A DNA stretch of 64,000 nt, from NCBI RefSeq assembly GCF_030216305.1, contig NZ_JASOKT010000011.1, forward strand, positions 1-64,000, written 5' to 3'. Of this stretch, positions 45,595 to 58,278 are shown piece after piece. Within the stretch, counting starts at the first letter, position 1, and each line of letters starts with the position of its first letter. The notes beneath the pieces were generated by a model that made no database searches, had not been told where the DNA came from, and saw only the letters and a list, made by a program, of their open reading frames with translations. A program made the position numbers and the translations under genes. The stretch comes from Actinotignum timonense (GTDB lineage Bacteria; Actinomycetota; Actinomycetes; Actinomycetales; Actinomycetaceae).

Positions 45595-46797
45595 ATGCGC
45601 GTCTACCTGCTCATGATGGTGCTCAGCTGCGCCATCACTTACTTCCTGGTTCCCGCGATTCTGCGCCTGGCGCTGCGCGTGGGCGCCATGACGCAGGTGC
45701 GCGAACGCGATATCCACACCGTGCCCATCCCGCGATTGGGCGGGGTGGCGATGTTCTTGGGATTTTCGGCCTCGTTCGCCATTGCCTCGCAGATCCCCTA
45801 CCTGCACCGGGTGCTCGGGCCCGCCTCCCAAGCCTGGGCGATTTGGCTGGGCGCCGGGCTTATGTGCCTGGTGGGTGCCATCGACGATATCTGGGAACTC
45901 GATTGGATGACGAAACTGGCCGGCGAAGTGCTGGCCGCTGGGGTCATGGCCTGGCAGGGCGTCCAATTCGTCACGCTGCCCTTTATGGGGCTGACCGTGG
46001 GCTCCACCCGCCTATCGATTTTCTTCACCATCCTTATGGTGGTCATCACGGTGAACGCCGTGAATTTTATGGACGGGCTGGACGGGCTGGCCGCCGGGAT
46101 CGTGGGGATTGCCTCCCTGGCTTTCTTTATTTATTCCTATATTCTTACCCGCAATGCCACCCCGGGGGATTACACCTCGGTGGCCTGCGCCGCCGCGGCG
46201 GCCACGGTGGGGATGTGCGCCGGGATTCTGCCGCATAATTTCCACCCGGCTCGTATCTTTATGGGTGATTCGGGCGCGCTTATGCTCGGCATGGTGCTGG
46301 CCGCCTCGGCTATCCAGGTCACCGGGCAGATCGATCCGCAATCCACCTCCCTCGGCTACGCGCTCCCGGCGTATTTGCCGCTGCTGCTGGCCCTCGCCGT
46401 GGTGGTGCTGCCCCTCTCTGATTTCATCTGGGCCGTCACCCGGCGCTTGGCCCGCGGGCAGTCCCCTTTCCACGCCGACGCCGGCCACCTCCACCACCGC
46501 CTGCTACGCCTGGGCCATTCGCATACCGGCACCGTGCTCATTCTCTATCTGTGGACGGCTATTTTCTCCTTCAGCTGCATGTTGCTTATTGTGCTACCCG
46601 CCCGGCACGTCGCCCTGATCGGTGCGGCGGGGGTGGTGCTTGGTTGCGTGGTCACCTTCGGGATGTTTGGCCGACGGCGCAGCTCGGCGGCGCGCGGGGA
46701 GCGAATCCCGGAGGAGAATGCCGGAGATGCGCCTGTTTCCATGATTGAGCAGGCGCGGGAAACAGAGCCGGTGCAGGAAGCGGAGGAGCATCAATGA
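45595..46797 (+). CDS. Undecaprenyl-phosphate N-acetylhexosamine-1-phosphate transferase (WecA/TagO-like)
   Basis: Polyprenyl-phosphate glycosyl-1-phosphate transferase of the MraY/WecA superfamily, 400 residues with about ten or eleven membrane helices. NAVNFMDGLDGLAAG near residue 155, MGDSGALMLG near residue 222 and HADAGHLHHRLLRLGHSH near residue 298 are the catalytic and substrate motifs. It primes cell-wall glycopolymers such as arabinogalactan linker or teichoic-acid-like chains, depending on species. The C-terminal 50 residues are polar and disordered. A TAGACT hexamer at 45559-45564 with AAGGAGAG after it suggests a local promoter. Confidence 0.92.
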   Translation: MRVYLLMMVLSCAITYFLVPAILRLALRVGAMTQVRERDIHTVPIPRLGGVAMFLGFSASFAIASQIPYLHRVLGPASQAWAIWLGAGLMCLVGAIDDIWELDWMTKLAGEVLAAGVMAWQGVQFVTLPFMGLTVGSTRLSIFFTILMVVITVNAVNFMDGLDGLAAGIVGIASLAFFIYSYILTRNATPGDYTSVACAAAAATVGMCAGILPHNFHPARIFMGDSGALMLGMVLAASAIQVTGQIDPQSTSLGYALPAYLPLLLALAVVVLPLSDFIWAVTRRLARGQSPFHADAGHLHHRLLRLGHSHTGTVLILYLWTAIFSFSCMLLIVLPARHVALIGAAGVVLGCVVTFGMFGRRRSSAARGERIPEENAGDAPVSMIEQARETEPVQEAEEHQ

Positions 46798-47213
46798 GGG
46801 CCCAATCCGGGTGGGGGGCCGCCCCGAGCGGAGGCGCCGCGCGCGTGCTGCGCCGTGCCCAGCTGAGCGCAACGCTCGGATGCGTCGTCGTCGGAATAAT
46901 CGGGATAGCGATGTGCCTGCTTGCCGGTCAAGGTGAGCACGCCTGCGCCGTGGGATGGGCCACCCTCATTGCGTTTATCCTCCAGGTGGTGACCTGGGGC
47001 AGTGCGCGTTACCTGCCCGGCGGGAGCGGATGGGCCCTGGCTAGCTACGCGGTCAAACTTGTGGTGGTGTTAGGCGGTCTCGGGGCGGTGCGGGCTTTGA
47101 CCGCCGCGCCGGTGGGAACCGCGGCGCTGGCGCTTGCCGGGCTCATTATCTGTGCGCTCGCGGTGCAATCGTGGGTGGTAGTGCGCGCGGATCTTCGTGC
47201 GACCGCATCGTGA
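46794..47213 (+). CDS. Small membrane protein upstream of atpB (AtpI-like position)
   Basis: A 139-residue protein with four hydrophobic segments (about residues 25-48, 50-68, 80-100 and 108-130). It overlaps the wecA-like stop as ATGA and lies before the ATP synthase genes, where actinobacteria often encode a poorly conserved AtpI-like protein. Sequence similarity to AtpI is not clear to the eye, so the link is by position. A basic residue-rich N-terminus (GGAARVLRRAQLS) precedes the first helix. Confidence 0.65.
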   Translation: MRAQSGWGAAPSGGAARVLRRAQLSATLGCVVVGIIGIAMCLLAGQGEHACAVGWATLIAFILQVVTWGSARYLPGGSGWALASYAVKLVVVLGGLGAVRALTAAPVGTAALALAGLIICALAVQSWVVVRADLRATAS

Positions 47214-47342
47214 GCCACCCGGGATGCCAGGCCGCGTTTCGCGGGTATATTCGGGAACAGGGCGCTTAGTCCTAGCCGCGCAGAGGCGGTAAGAGTAACG
47301 TAGACCACTGTTCACGGCGGCAAAGTTCAAGGCCGCGCGGTG

Positions 47343-47370
47343 ATGACAATTGTGATTTCCACGCTAAGAT
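47343..47370 (+). promoter_or_regulatory. Candidate promoter of the ATP synthase operon
   Basis: ATGACA at 47343-47348 (five of six to the -35 consensus), 16-bp spacer and TAAGAT at 47365-47370. The leader would be about 58 nt, with GAGAGGGTGAG before the atpB ATG. Confidence 0.6.
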
Positions 47371-47434
47371 AGGTTAGCAGTGCCGTTCAGGCGGGGTTCC
47401 CGCCGCGGAAAGATTCGATGGAGAGGGTGAGCGC

Positions 47435-48495
<1,061 letters not shown>

Positions 48496-48498
48496 GCA

Positions 48499-49029
48499 AT
48501 GTATCTCGCTGAAGAACACAGTGTTATCATTCCGGCCATTCCGGATCTGCTGTGGGGCACGGTATCTTTCCTCATCGTCGCCATCGCGGTGTATAAATTC
48601 GCCTGGCCGACGCTGACGAAGATGCTTGATGAGCGGCGGGAGAAAATCGAAGAAGGTTTGCTCGCTGCCGAGCGCGCCCGCGAGGAAGTGGCTCAAGAAC
48701 GTGCCACCATCCAGTCCGAAAAGGACGCCGCGGTGCGCGAAGCCGCGGATATCCGCGCCCAGGCACAGTCCAATGCCTCCGATATTATCGAGCGTGCACG
48801 CCGGGAAGCCGGCGAAGAAGCGCGGCGCATTTCCGCCGCGGCTCAGGTTCAGATTAAGGCTGATACCGACGCCGCCGCGCGGATTCTCCGCGCGGATCTG
48901 GGCACTATGGCTTCGCAGCTGGCCGGTCGTATCGTGGGTGAGCAGATTCGCCTCGATCCGAGTGTGAATCAGGGCGTCGTCGATTCGTTCCTCGATAATC
49001 TCGAGGAGCAGGCGCGAACGGGGGCGTAA
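48499..49029 (+). CDS. atpF: ATP synthase F0 subunit b
   Basis: Peripheral stalk subunit, 176 residues: one N-terminal membrane helix (IPAIPDLLWGTVSFLIVAIAVYKFAWPTL) and a long charged helix. It is a normal stand-alone b subunit; the mycobacterial b-delta fusion is not present. It starts three bases after atpE and its stop overlaps atpH (TAATG). Confidence 0.95.
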   Translation: MYLAEEHSVIIPAIPDLLWGTVSFLIVAIAVYKFAWPTLTKMLDERREKIEEGLLAAERAREEVAQERATIQSEKDAAVREAADIRAQAQSNASDIIERARREAGEEARRISAAAQVQIKADTDAAARILRADLGTMASQLAGRIVGEQIRLDPSVNQGVVDSFLDNLEEQARTGA

Positions 49030-49868
49030 TGCGGTCCACGAGTAAGCAATCCGCCGCCGCGGTCACCGCCGAGTGGGACGCCCTGCTTCAGGAATATCCC
49101 GGCCAGGAAATTGACTTGGCGCGCGAACTTTTCGCCGCTGCAGACGCCATCAATGCCTCCCCTTCCCTGCGTGGAACCCTCGCGGATACCACCCGGGCTG
49201 GTGTGGCACGGGAAAGCCTGGCAGGTGCCATTTTCGCCGCCCACGTGAGCGCACCGGTTCTTACGGTGCTGCGCGCGGTAGCGGGGCGGACGTGGACGGA
49301 GGACGCTGATCTCGTCACGACCGTGGATACCCTCGGCGCACACGCTGTATTGGTCCGGGCGCGTGGCGCCGGGGTGCTCTCCGGCGTCGAAGATGAGCTC
49401 TACCAGCTTATGCGTACCCTTAAAGAAACTCCCGATCTGCGCATCACGCTCTCCCGCGAGGAGTACTCCGCGGAGGAACGCGCGGCGCTCTTTGATCGGG
49501 TGGTTCCGAATATTCGGGAGGAAACCCGGGTACTCGCGCACCGCGCCCTCGCGCGAGTGCGGGAGATGACCCTGGCCGCCTCGCTCATGGAGTACGCGGT
49601 CCAGGCAGCGGATTTGGGCGATGTTTCCGGAGTATCGGTGCTGGTGGCCCAGCCGCTCACGGCGAACCAAGAGGAACGCCTCCAGCGCGCCCTGACCGCG
49701 ATGTACGGAACCGAAGTTTCGATCCACGTGTCGGTAGATCCGACTGTAGTGGGCGGCATGCGTATCCAGCACGGTTCGGATGTTATTGACGCGACGCTGC
49801 AGTCCAGAATTAAAGATGTACGCGATAAAGTCGCGGCCATGCCGGCGGCACCGGCGAGCAACAGGTAA
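49029..49868 (+). CDS. atpH: ATP synthase F1 subunit delta
   Basis: A 279-residue delta subunit, longer than the ~180 of most bacteria but normal for actinobacteria, which carry an N-terminal extension. The C-terminal part GTEVSIHVSVDPTVVGGMRIQHGSDVIDATLQSRIKDVR is diagnostic. It links F1 to the peripheral stalk. Coupled to atpF by a one-base overlap. Confidence 0.93.
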   Translation: MRSTSKQSAAAVTAEWDALLQEYPGQEIDLARELFAAADAINASPSLRGTLADTTRAGVARESLAGAIFAAHVSAPVLTVLRAVAGRTWTEDADLVTTVDTLGAHAVLVRARGAGVLSGVEDELYQLMRTLKETPDLRITLSREEYSAEERAALFDRVVPNIREETRVLAHRALARVREMTLAASLMEYAVQAADLGDVSGVSVLVAQPLTANQEERLQRALTAMYGTEVSIHVSVDPTVVGGMRIQHGSDVIDATLQSRIKDVRDKVAAMPAAPASNR

Positions 49869-49877
49869 GGAAAAAGA

Positions 49878-51503
49878 ATGGCTGATCTGACAATCCAGCC
49901 CGAAGAGATTCGGGCAGCGCTCGATAACTTCGTGCGTAGCTACACGCCGGAGCAGTCCGAGAGTGAGCAAGTTGGTCACGTCACCATGACGGCGGACGGC
50001 ATCGCCCGCGTGGCCGGCCTGCCCGGTGCGATGGCCAATGAACTTCTCGTTTTTGAGGATGGCACCCGCGGACTGGCGATGAACCTGGAAGAGCGGGAAA
50101 TCGGCGTTGTGGTTCTCGGTGACTTCTCCAATATTGAAGAAGGCCAGGAAGTGCGCCGCAGCGGTGAGGTGCTCTCCGTCCCGGTGGGCGACGGATACCT
50201 CGGCCGCACGGTGGATCCGCTCGGTAAGCCGATTGACGGCCTGGGTGAAATTGAGAATCTCAGCGGCCGGCGTGCCCTGGAGCTGCAGGCTCCCGGCGTG
50301 ATGATGCGTAAATCGGTGCACGAACCGCTAGAAACCGGTATCAAGGCTATTGACTCGATGACCCCGATTGGGCGCGGCCAGCGCCAGCTCATCATCGGGG
50401 ACCGCCAGACGGGTAAAACCGCCCTCGCGATTGACACCATCCTCAACCAGCGCAAGAACTGGGAAACCGGGGATCCTTCCAAGCAGGTGCGCTGCATTTA
50501 CGTGGCCATCGGCCAGAAGGGCTCCACCATCGCTTCGGTGCGCGGCACCCTGGCGCGCTACGGCGCGTTGGAGTACACCACCATCGTGGCCTCCCCGGCA
50601 TCCGATCCGGCGGGCTTTAAGTACCTGGCCCCCTACACCGGTTCGGCTATCGGCCAGCACTGGATGTACGAAGGTAAGCACGTGCTTATCGTCTTTGACG
50701 ATCTTTCTAAGCAGGCGGAAGCCTACCGAGCCGTGTCCTTGCTGCTGCGCCGCCCGCCGGGGCGTGAAGCCTACCCGGGCGACGTTTTCTACCTGCATTC
50801 GCGCCTGCTGGAACGCTGCGCCAAGCTCTCCGATGAGCTGGGTGGAGGTTCCATGACCGGCCTTCCGATTGTGGAAACCAAGGCGAATGACGTCTCGGCC
50901 TATATTCCGACCAACGTTATTTCCATTACCGACGGTCAGATCTTCTTGCAGTCCGACCTCTTCAACTCCAATCAGCGCCCGGCCGTGGACGTGGGCATCT
51001 CGGTGTCCCGCGTGGGTGGCGATGCGCAGATCAAGGCGATGAAGAAGGTTGCCGGTACCCTGAAGATCACCCTGGCCCAGTACCGCTCCCAGGCGGCCTT
51101 CGCGATGTTTGCCTCGGATCTTGATCCGGCCACCCGCCAGCAGCTCACCCGCGGTGAGCGCCTCATGGAGCTGCTCAAACAACCGCAGTACACCCCGTAC
51201 CCCATTGAGGAACAGGTAGTTTCGGTCTGGGCCGGCTCGAAGGGCTATCTCGATGATGTCCCGGTGGAGAAGGTGCACGATTGGGAAGCACGCATGCTCG
51301 ACTACGTACGGCACAACTCCTCGGTGCTGGAAACCATTGCCACTACCGGTGAGATGGATAAGGATCTCGAAGCCGAACTCGAAGCCACGGTAAGCGCCTT
51401 TACGGAGTCCTACCGCACCGCCGAAAACCTGCCCGCGGGTGGGGAAGAGGATGTCCCGGCCGAGCAGGCCCGTGAAACTCTCGCGCGGCCGACGAAGGGT
51501 TAA
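49878..51503 (+). CDS. atpA: ATP synthase F1 subunit alpha
   Basis: A 541-residue regulatory nucleotide-binding subunit. Walker A is GDRQTGKTA near residue 174, followed by [13 protein letters not shown] and the conserved [17 protein letters not shown]. The C-terminus has an actinobacterial polar extension after about residue 505 ([21 protein letters not shown]); such tails in mycobacteria suppress ATP hydrolysis, but this one is unrelated enough that the role is only possible. AAGGAAAAAG precedes the ATG. Confidence 0.96.
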   Translation: MADLTIQPEEIRAALDNFVRSYTPEQSESEQVGHVTMTADGIARVAGLPGAMANELLVFEDGTRGLAMNLEEREIGVVVLGDFSNIEEGQEVRRSGEVLSVPVGDGYLGRTVDPLGKPIDGLGEIENLSGRRALELQAPGVMMRKSVHEPLETGIKAIDSMTPIGRGQRQLIIGDRQTGKTALAIDTILNQRKNWETGDPSKQVRCIYVAIGQKGSTIASVRGTLARYGALEYTTIVASPASDPAGFKYLAPYTGSAIGQHWMYEGKHVLIVFDDLSKQAEAYRAVSLLLRRPPGREAYPGDVFYLHSRLLERCAKLSDELGGGSMTGLPIVETKANDVSAYIPTNVISITDGQIFLQSDLFNSNQRPAVDVGISVSRVGGDAQIKAMKKVAGTLKITLAQYRSQAAFAMFASDLDPATRQQLTRGERLMELLKQPQYTPYPIEEQVVSVWAGSKGYLDDVPVEKVHDWEARMLDYVRHNSSVLETIATTGEMDKDLEAELEATVSAFTESYRTAENLPAGGEEDVPAEQARETLARPTKG

Positions 51504-51506
51504 TCG

Positions 51507-53928
<2,422 letters not shown>

Positions 53929-53929
<1 letters not shown>

Positions 53930-54204
53930 TGCTGGACGTTGAGATCGTTTCCCAGCGGGAGCTGGCGTGGCGCGGGAATGCCGAATCGGTGACCGCGCCC
54001 GGCACCGAAGGCTCGGTGGGTATCCTCACGGACCACACCCCGCTCGTCGCCCTCCTCACGGAAGGCAATGTCGAGGTGCGCGGCTGCGAGGACGGACGCG
54101 ATCGCAGCTTCACGATGTCCGGCTCCGGCTTCCTCACGGTGACCGCTAACCAGGTTATCGTGGTGGCCGATTCGGTCACCGAGCAGTCGGTTAGCGGGCA
54201 GTAG
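53929..54204 (+). CDS. atpC: ATP synthase F1 subunit epsilon
   Basis: A 91-residue epsilon subunit comprising only the N-terminal beta-sandwich (VEIVSQRELAWRGNAESVTAPGTEGSVGILTDHTPLVALLTEGNVEV). It is shorter than typical 120-140-residue subunits: the inhibitory C-terminal helices are missing. Short epsilon subunits are known in actinobacteria. ATG 53929 overlaps the atpD stop; the longer frame from 53830 lies inside atpD. Confidence 0.93.
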
Positions 54205-54217
54205 GCGGAGAGCGCGA

Positions 54218-54607
54218 ATGAGCTGGCAAAGCGTAGCACTGATCGTCGTGCTGGTTCTCCTCGCGCTCCTCATCTACTTCCTGGCGCGGGTGCGGTACCT
54301 CTTCAACCAGTGGGGGTCCTCCCAGGCTGCGGTACGCCGGCAGCACCGCTGGCACACCGGCGTGGTGTTTTTCCGCACCGATGCGCTGGAATGGTTTAGG
54401 GTCGCTTCCCTATCCTGGCGTCCGGCGCTGCGCCTCGACCGGCGTTCCCTGAGCATCAACCTGGTTAAAGTCCGTGACGATATCGCCACCGCCCGCGTGG
54501 GGGATGCTCATACAGAAATTGATATGGCCATGAGCTGCCAAGCGCATACGGCGCTGGTGGCGTGGGCGGATTCGGCCCCGCCCCGGGGAGATTGGGTGTT
54601 GTTCTAG
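54218..54607 (+). CDS. DUF2550-family membrane protein
   Basis: A 129-residue protein with one N-terminal membrane helix (VALIVVLVLLALLIYFLARVRYLF) and a soluble domain containing WHTGVVFFRTDALEWFRVASLSWRPALRLDRRSL, the DUF2550 pattern. This family follows atpC in many actinobacteria, for example at the corresponding place in Mycobacterium. Function unknown. The nucS ATG follows its stop directly. Confidence 0.85.
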   Translation: MSWQSVALIVVLVLLALLIYFLARVRYLFNQWGSSQAAVRRQHRWHTGVVFFRTDALEWFRVASLSWRPALRLDRRSLSINLVKVRDDIATARVGDAHTEIDMAMSCQAHTALVAWADSAPPRGDWVLF

Positions 54608-55303
54608 ATGCGCGTTGTTTTTGCTACCTGTTCGGTGGATTATTCCGGACGCCTGGACGCGCATCTCGAACCGGCCACTCGGCTCCTCATGGTCAAGGCG
54701 GATGGCTCGGTGCTGGTTCATGCAGATACCGGCTCCTACAAGCCCCTCAACTGGATGATGGGCCCAACCCTCTTCACCGAAGAAGAACCGAGCGCAGCCG
54801 AGCGCGAGGCGGGCGTGCGCACCATCTGGAACGTGGAGCACAAGAAAACCGATGACCGGCTGGTTATTCGGATCTACGAGGTCTTTTCCGATTACGAGCA
54901 AGACCTCGGGGTGGATCCCGGACTCGTCAAGGACGGGGTGGAAGCGCACCTGCAAAAACTGCTGGCCGAACAGGTGGAACGCATCGCCCCGCAGGCCAGC
55001 TTGGTGCGCCGGGAGTACCCCACCGCCATCGGTCCGGTAGATCTTATGGTGCGCGACGGCGAGGGCGGCTATATCGCCGTCGAAATTAAACGCCGCGGCG
55101 AAATCGACGGGGTCGAACAGCTCACCCGCTACCTTGACCTCTTGCGCCGCGATCCCCTCCTCACCCCGCTGCGCGGTATTTTCGCAGCCCAGGAAATCAA
55201 ACCTCAGGCCCGTGTGCTGGCCGAAGACCGCGGCATTGACTGTATGATCTTGAACTACGACGATATGCGTGGCATAGACCACCCGGAGGATCGACTGTTT
55301 TAG
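54608..55303 (+). CDS. nucS: Mismatch-specific endonuclease NucS (EndoMS)
   Basis: The 231-residue enzyme that replaces MutS/MutL in many actinobacteria and archaea by cutting both strands at mismatches. The N-terminal dimer domain starts [40 protein letters not shown]; the RecB-type nuclease domain has VDLMVRD near residue 145 and [25 protein letters not shown] near residue 158, giving the D-ExK residues. The C-terminal DRLF ending resembles the sliding-clamp-binding tail of the family. Position after the atp-DUF2550 genes is conserved. Confidence 0.95.
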   Translation: MRVVFATCSVDYSGRLDAHLEPATRLLMVKADGSVLVHADTGSYKPLNWMMGPTLFTEEEPSAAEREAGVRTIWNVEHKKTDDRLVIRIYEVFSDYEQDLGVDPGLVKDGVEAHLQKLLAEQVERIAPQASLVRREYPTAIGPVDLMVRDGEGGYIAVEIKRRGEIDGVEQLTRYLDLLRRDPLLTPLRGIFAAQEIKPQARVLAEDRGIDCMILNYDDMRGIDHPEDRLF

Positions 55304-55312
55304 GACGGGATA

Positions 55313-56473
55313 ATGGGGTTCTTATACGGCCGGGCAGCGTTGCCCGGCGGCGTACGTGAATGTGAAATCGCGTGGGACAAGGGAGTTCTCACGCGGGTAG
55401 ATACGGTATCGAGCGATGTGACAGCAGAGCTCCCGGAGGGGTGGCTCATCCTCCCCGGGCTCGTTGATGAACACTGCCACGGCGGGGGAGGGGCTTCCTT
55501 CCCTGATGCGAAAGATAGCACGGAAGTGGCGCAGGCGGCCGGGGAACATCTGGCGCACGGGACCACTTCGATAGCCGCGGCTCTCACCACCCTGAGCGTG
55601 GAGCGCATGGAGGCCGGGGCAAGCTTGCTCGCCGATGCGGTCGAGGACGGGACCCTGGCCGCCATTCTTATTGAGGGACCTTTCCTTTCTAGCGAGCGAG
55701 CGGGGGCACAAAACCCCGCCTATTTGGAAACCCCGAGCGTGGAGATTGCTAACCGGCTCCTCACCGCTGCCCGCGGGCATGCCTGGGGGATGACGCTCGC
55801 CCCCGAGCTATCGGGGGCGAGCGAGGTGGTGGACCTGCTGCTTGAGCACGGTGTGGTGCCCACCTGGGGGCATACCCACGCGGAGGCCGGCCCGGCGCGG
55901 GAGCTCCAGGAGCGGGCGGTGGCCGGCGGGGCAACCCCGGTGGCCACCCACCTCTTTAATGCCATGCGCGAATTGCGTCACCGGGCGCCCGGTCCGGTAG
56001 CCGAGTATTTGGCTGCCGCGCGGCGCGGCAGCTGCGTCGTCGAACTTATTGGAGACGGCGTGCATATTAGCTCCGAGCTGGTGCGCAACGTGGTCGAAAT
56101 CGTGGGCCCGGAAAATATCGCGCTCATCACCGATGCCATGGCGGCTGCCGGTATGGCGGATGGCACCTACGAGCTGGGCGGGCTGCGGGTGCATGTGACC
56201 GACGGGCAGGCACGGCTGCGCGGGGGCAATCTCGCGGGCGGCACCTCTCATCTTCTCGATATTGTGCGCACCGTGGTCGGCGCGGGAGTCGATATGAACG
56301 ACGCCGTTACCATGGCGAGCGCCACCCCGGCCCGCGTAATGGGTTTGACCGATCGCGGATCCCTCGAAGTGGGCAAGCGCGCGGATCTGCTGGTCGTGGA
56401 TGAGGAACTGCGCCCGCGGCGGGTCTACCGCGCCGGGCAGTTGGTTGCGCAGGACGGCAAGTTGGTGGCGTAG
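55313..56473 (+). CDS. nagA: N-acetylglucosamine-6-phosphate deacetylase
   Basis: Amidohydrolase converting GlcNAc-6-P to GlcN-6-P in amino-sugar recycling, 386 residues. LPGLVDEHCHGGGGASF carries the metal-binding H-x-H, IEGPFLSSERAGAQNP the ligand Glu, PVATHLFNAM a later His, and LITDAMAAAG the catalytic Asp. The ATG lies ten bases after nucS. The nagB partner is not in the window. Confidence 0.93.
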   Translation: MGFLYGRAALPGGVRECEIAWDKGVLTRVDTVSSDVTAELPEGWLILPGLVDEHCHGGGGASFPDAKDSTEVAQAAGEHLAHGTTSIAAALTTLSVERMEAGASLLADAVEDGTLAAILIEGPFLSSERAGAQNPAYLETPSVEIANRLLTAARGHAWGMTLAPELSGASEVVDLLLEHGVVPTWGHTHAEAGPARELQERAVAGGATPVATHLFNAMRELRHRAPGPVAEYLAAARRGSCVVELIGDGVHISSELVRNVVEIVGPENIALITDAMAAAGMADGTYELGGLRVHVTDGQARLRGGNLAGGTSHLLDIVRTVVGAGVDMNDAVTMASATPARVMGLTDRGSLEVGKRADLLVVDEELRPRRVYRAGQLVAQDGKLVA

Positions 56474-56481
56474 CCGGGAGA

Positions 56482-56495
56482 CTGCGGCGTCGTAC
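56482..56495 (+). repeat. Copy of recurrent motif CTGCGGCGTCGTAC (intergenic)
   Basis: Sits nine bases after the nagA stop; see the finding on the recurrent motif. Confidence 0.45.
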
Positions 56496-56539
56496 GCGAT
56501 GCTAGTGGACTCCGCGCGCTCAGGGGCTACCATGGAAGA

Positions 56540-56824
56540 ATGCGCCGGTCGAAAAAGTATTCCCGTCCCGTTCACCCGCTGAATATCAGCGCGGCGATGG
56601 GTGGGCTCACCTATGAAAACGGACGCGATGGCGCCACGTATAAAGTGCGGCGCATCGCCAGCGCCGCGAAGGATTATGTGTGCCCCGGTTGCGGCGGGAT
56701 GATCCGGGTTGGTGAAAGCAATATCGTTGCCTGGACGGAGGACACCATCTGGGGTGCCCAGTACGGGGTGGATTCGCGCCGCCACTGGCATCCGGGTTGC
56801 TGGCAGCACCGCGGTCGCGCCTAG
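56540..56824 (+). CDS. Small zinc-ribbon-like protein of unknown function
   Basis: A 94-residue protein with a basic N-terminus (MRRSKKYSRPVHPL) and a CPGCGGMIRVGESNIVAW..RRHWHPGCW pattern, which provides two Cys from CPGC and His/Cys from HWHPGC for a metal site. Similar short proteins in actinobacteria are sometimes labelled ATP/GTP-binding, without clear basis. I assign no function. It is close to the toxin-antitoxin module but has its own spacing. Confidence 0.7.
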   Translation: MRRSKKYSRPVHPLNISAAMGGLTYENGRDGATYKVRRIASAAKDYVCPGCGGMIRVGESNIVAWTEDTIWGAQYGVDSRRHWHPGCWQHRGRA

Positions 56825-56834
56825 ACTACAACTA

Positions 56835-56857
56835 ATTGTGTACGGTGTGTACACAAT
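56835..56857. promoter_or_regulatory. Operator palindrome of the Phd/RelE module
   Basis: A perfect 9-bp inverted repeat ATTGTGTAC (56835-56843) / GTACACAAT (56849-56857) with centre GGTGT. TAGACT (56822-56827) just upstream is a -10 candidate that would start transcription at its edge; TTGTGT-N17-TAAAGT across it is another promoter option. It lies 15 bp before the antitoxin ATG, as expected for autoregulation. Confidence 0.75.
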
Positions 56858-56871
56858 GTAAAGTGTGTGAT

Positions 56872-57132
56872 ATGACTATTGCAGAAAATCAGGTTAGTAC
56901 TAGGGAATTACGTGAAGAACTCTCCTATGTGCTCGGGGAAACGCTTCATGCCGGTAGGAGATTCACCGTTACTCGCAACGGCAAACCCGCTGCTGCCATT
57001 GTCACGATTGATGATCTTCACGCCTTAGAAGAATTCGAGATGGCTCAGGATATCGCTGCCTATGAGCATGCCAAGCGTACTGATGACGGTGTACGCATTA
57101 CCCTGGAAGATTTCAAGGCCAGTCTCGATTAA
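56872..57132 (+). CDS. Phd/YefM-family antitoxin
   Basis: An 86-residue antitoxin: STRELREELSYVLGETLHAGRRFTVTRNGKPAAAIVTIDDLHALEEFE is the Phd/YefM DNA-binding half, and EMAQDIAAYEHAKRTDDGVRITLEDFKASLD the toxin-binding half. ATG 56872 comes after the operator; an upstream in-frame codon at 56836 overlaps the operator and is unlikely. The toxin gene follows with no gap, so the pair is coupled. Confidence 0.9.
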   Translation: MTIAENQVSTRELREELSYVLGETLHAGRRFTVTRNGKPAAAIVTIDDLHALEEFEMAQDIAAYEHAKRTDDGVRITLEDFKASLD

Positions 57133-57384
57133 ATGTATCGCGTTATTCTGTCAAATTTAGCCGGTAGGCAGCTTCGCAAGTTAGAAAAGCCGATTCGGGA
57201 CCGAATCCTTGGTGAAATAGAAAAGCTTGCGGTCCAGCCTCGTCCGGTAGGGGTAAAGAAACTAACGAATTATCCTGCCTGGCGTATTCGTGTGGGTAAC
57301 TATCGTGTCATCTATGAAATAGAAGACGATAAGCTCCTCGTTACGGTTTTGCGTGCTGCGCACCGACGCGAAGTGTATGCCTGA
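57133..57384 (+). CDS. RelE/ParE-family toxin
   Basis: An 83-residue RelE-fold toxin: YRVILSNLAGRQLRKLEKPIRDRILGEIEKLA..PRPVGVKKLTNYPAWRIRVGNYRVIYEIEDDKLLVTVLRAAHRREVYA. K-x-L-x-x-x-x-x-W-R-I-R and YRVIY are the RelE catalytic-core pattern, and R/H residues near the C-terminus suit ribosome-dependent mRNA cleavage. Whether it is RelE or ParE in target cannot be fixed by eye, but the arginine/lysine pattern favours RelE. Confidence 0.9.
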   Translation: MYRVILSNLAGRQLRKLEKPIRDRILGEIEKLAVQPRPVGVKKLTNYPAWRIRVGNYRVIYEIEDDKLLVTVLRAAHRREVYA

Positions 57385-57446
57385 TAACTAGTCGCCAGGG
57401 TCGCCGTACCCGGGGTAAGTTCCGGTAGCGGCGTTACAATCGAGTT

Positions 57447-58223
57447 ATGAAACTTGCCACACATATTAACGAAGGTGCGGGTATTCCGCTTGTTCTGCTC
57501 CACGCTATGCCGATGACGTCCCGGATGTGGGAGGGCGTGCGCGCTGAGCTTTCGGATCTGCACACGATTGCTATTGATGCCCCCGGTTTCGGGGACTCGC
57601 CTTCCGGTAGTGAGGTCGACGGCGCCGCGGGCGCCACCACGCCACATATCAATTCCTACCTGGCCGCCCTCGAAGAAACCCTGGCCGACTATGAGTCCAT
57701 CGTGCTCGCCGGAATTTCCATGGGTGCGACCGTCACGGCCGCTTATGCACTGCGCCACCCCGAGCAGATTGCCGGGCTCGCGCTGCTGGACGGTTCGATT
57801 CTGGGGCCGGAGCCCTCGCCTTCCCCGCGGGAAAAGGCCATTGAGAAGCTTGCCTCGGGGCAGAGCTGGGATGTGCTGGCCGGCTGGGTGGATACTATGC
57901 TCAGCTCGGCGGCCAGCCCGGAGCTTAAAGAGAAGGTTGCCGCCTATTTCAAGACGGTAGATGCCGGAGCTTTCTCCTGGTTGCAACAAATGATGCTCAC
58001 CCGCCCGGATACCCGCGGTGTCATGGAGCTGGATGTTCCTATCCTGCTGCTGCGCGGGGTGGATGACCCGAATGCCAAGCACGAAGAATTTGCCCAGCTG
58101 CATGAGGTACGCCCGGATCAGCCTTTCGTGGAACTCGAGGGTGCCAGCCACTTCTCCGCGGTGGAAAAGCCGCACGAAGTCGCTACCGCGCTGCGCGAGC
58201 TCTACGAGGCTGCTACTCGTTAG
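57447..58223 (+). CDS. Alpha/beta-fold hydrolase
   Basis: A 258-residue hydrolase. IPLVLLHAMPMTSRMWEG holds the oxyanion-hole region, GISMGATVTAAYAL near residue 93 is the nucleophile elbow (Ser), a D in LRGVDDPNAK near residue 208 and H in EGASHFSAVEKP near residue 235 complete the triad. The layout is like 3-oxoadipate enol-lactonase and related esterases. Substrate unknown. Confidence 0.88.
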   Translation: MKLATHINEGAGIPLVLLHAMPMTSRMWEGVRAELSDLHTIAIDAPGFGDSPSGSEVDGAAGATTPHINSYLAALEETLADYESIVLAGISMGATVTAAYALRHPEQIAGLALLDGSILGPEPSPSPREKAIEKLASGQSWDVLAGWVDTMLSSAASPELKEKVAAYFKTVDAGAFSWLQQMMLTRPDTRGVMELDVPILLLRGVDDPNAKHEEFAQLHEVRPDQPFVELEGASHFSAVEKPHEVATALRELYEAATR

Positions 58224-58278
58224 CGACCACCATCGCGCGACTCGGGAATCGCACGGCTCTCAAGAATCACATGAGTAT

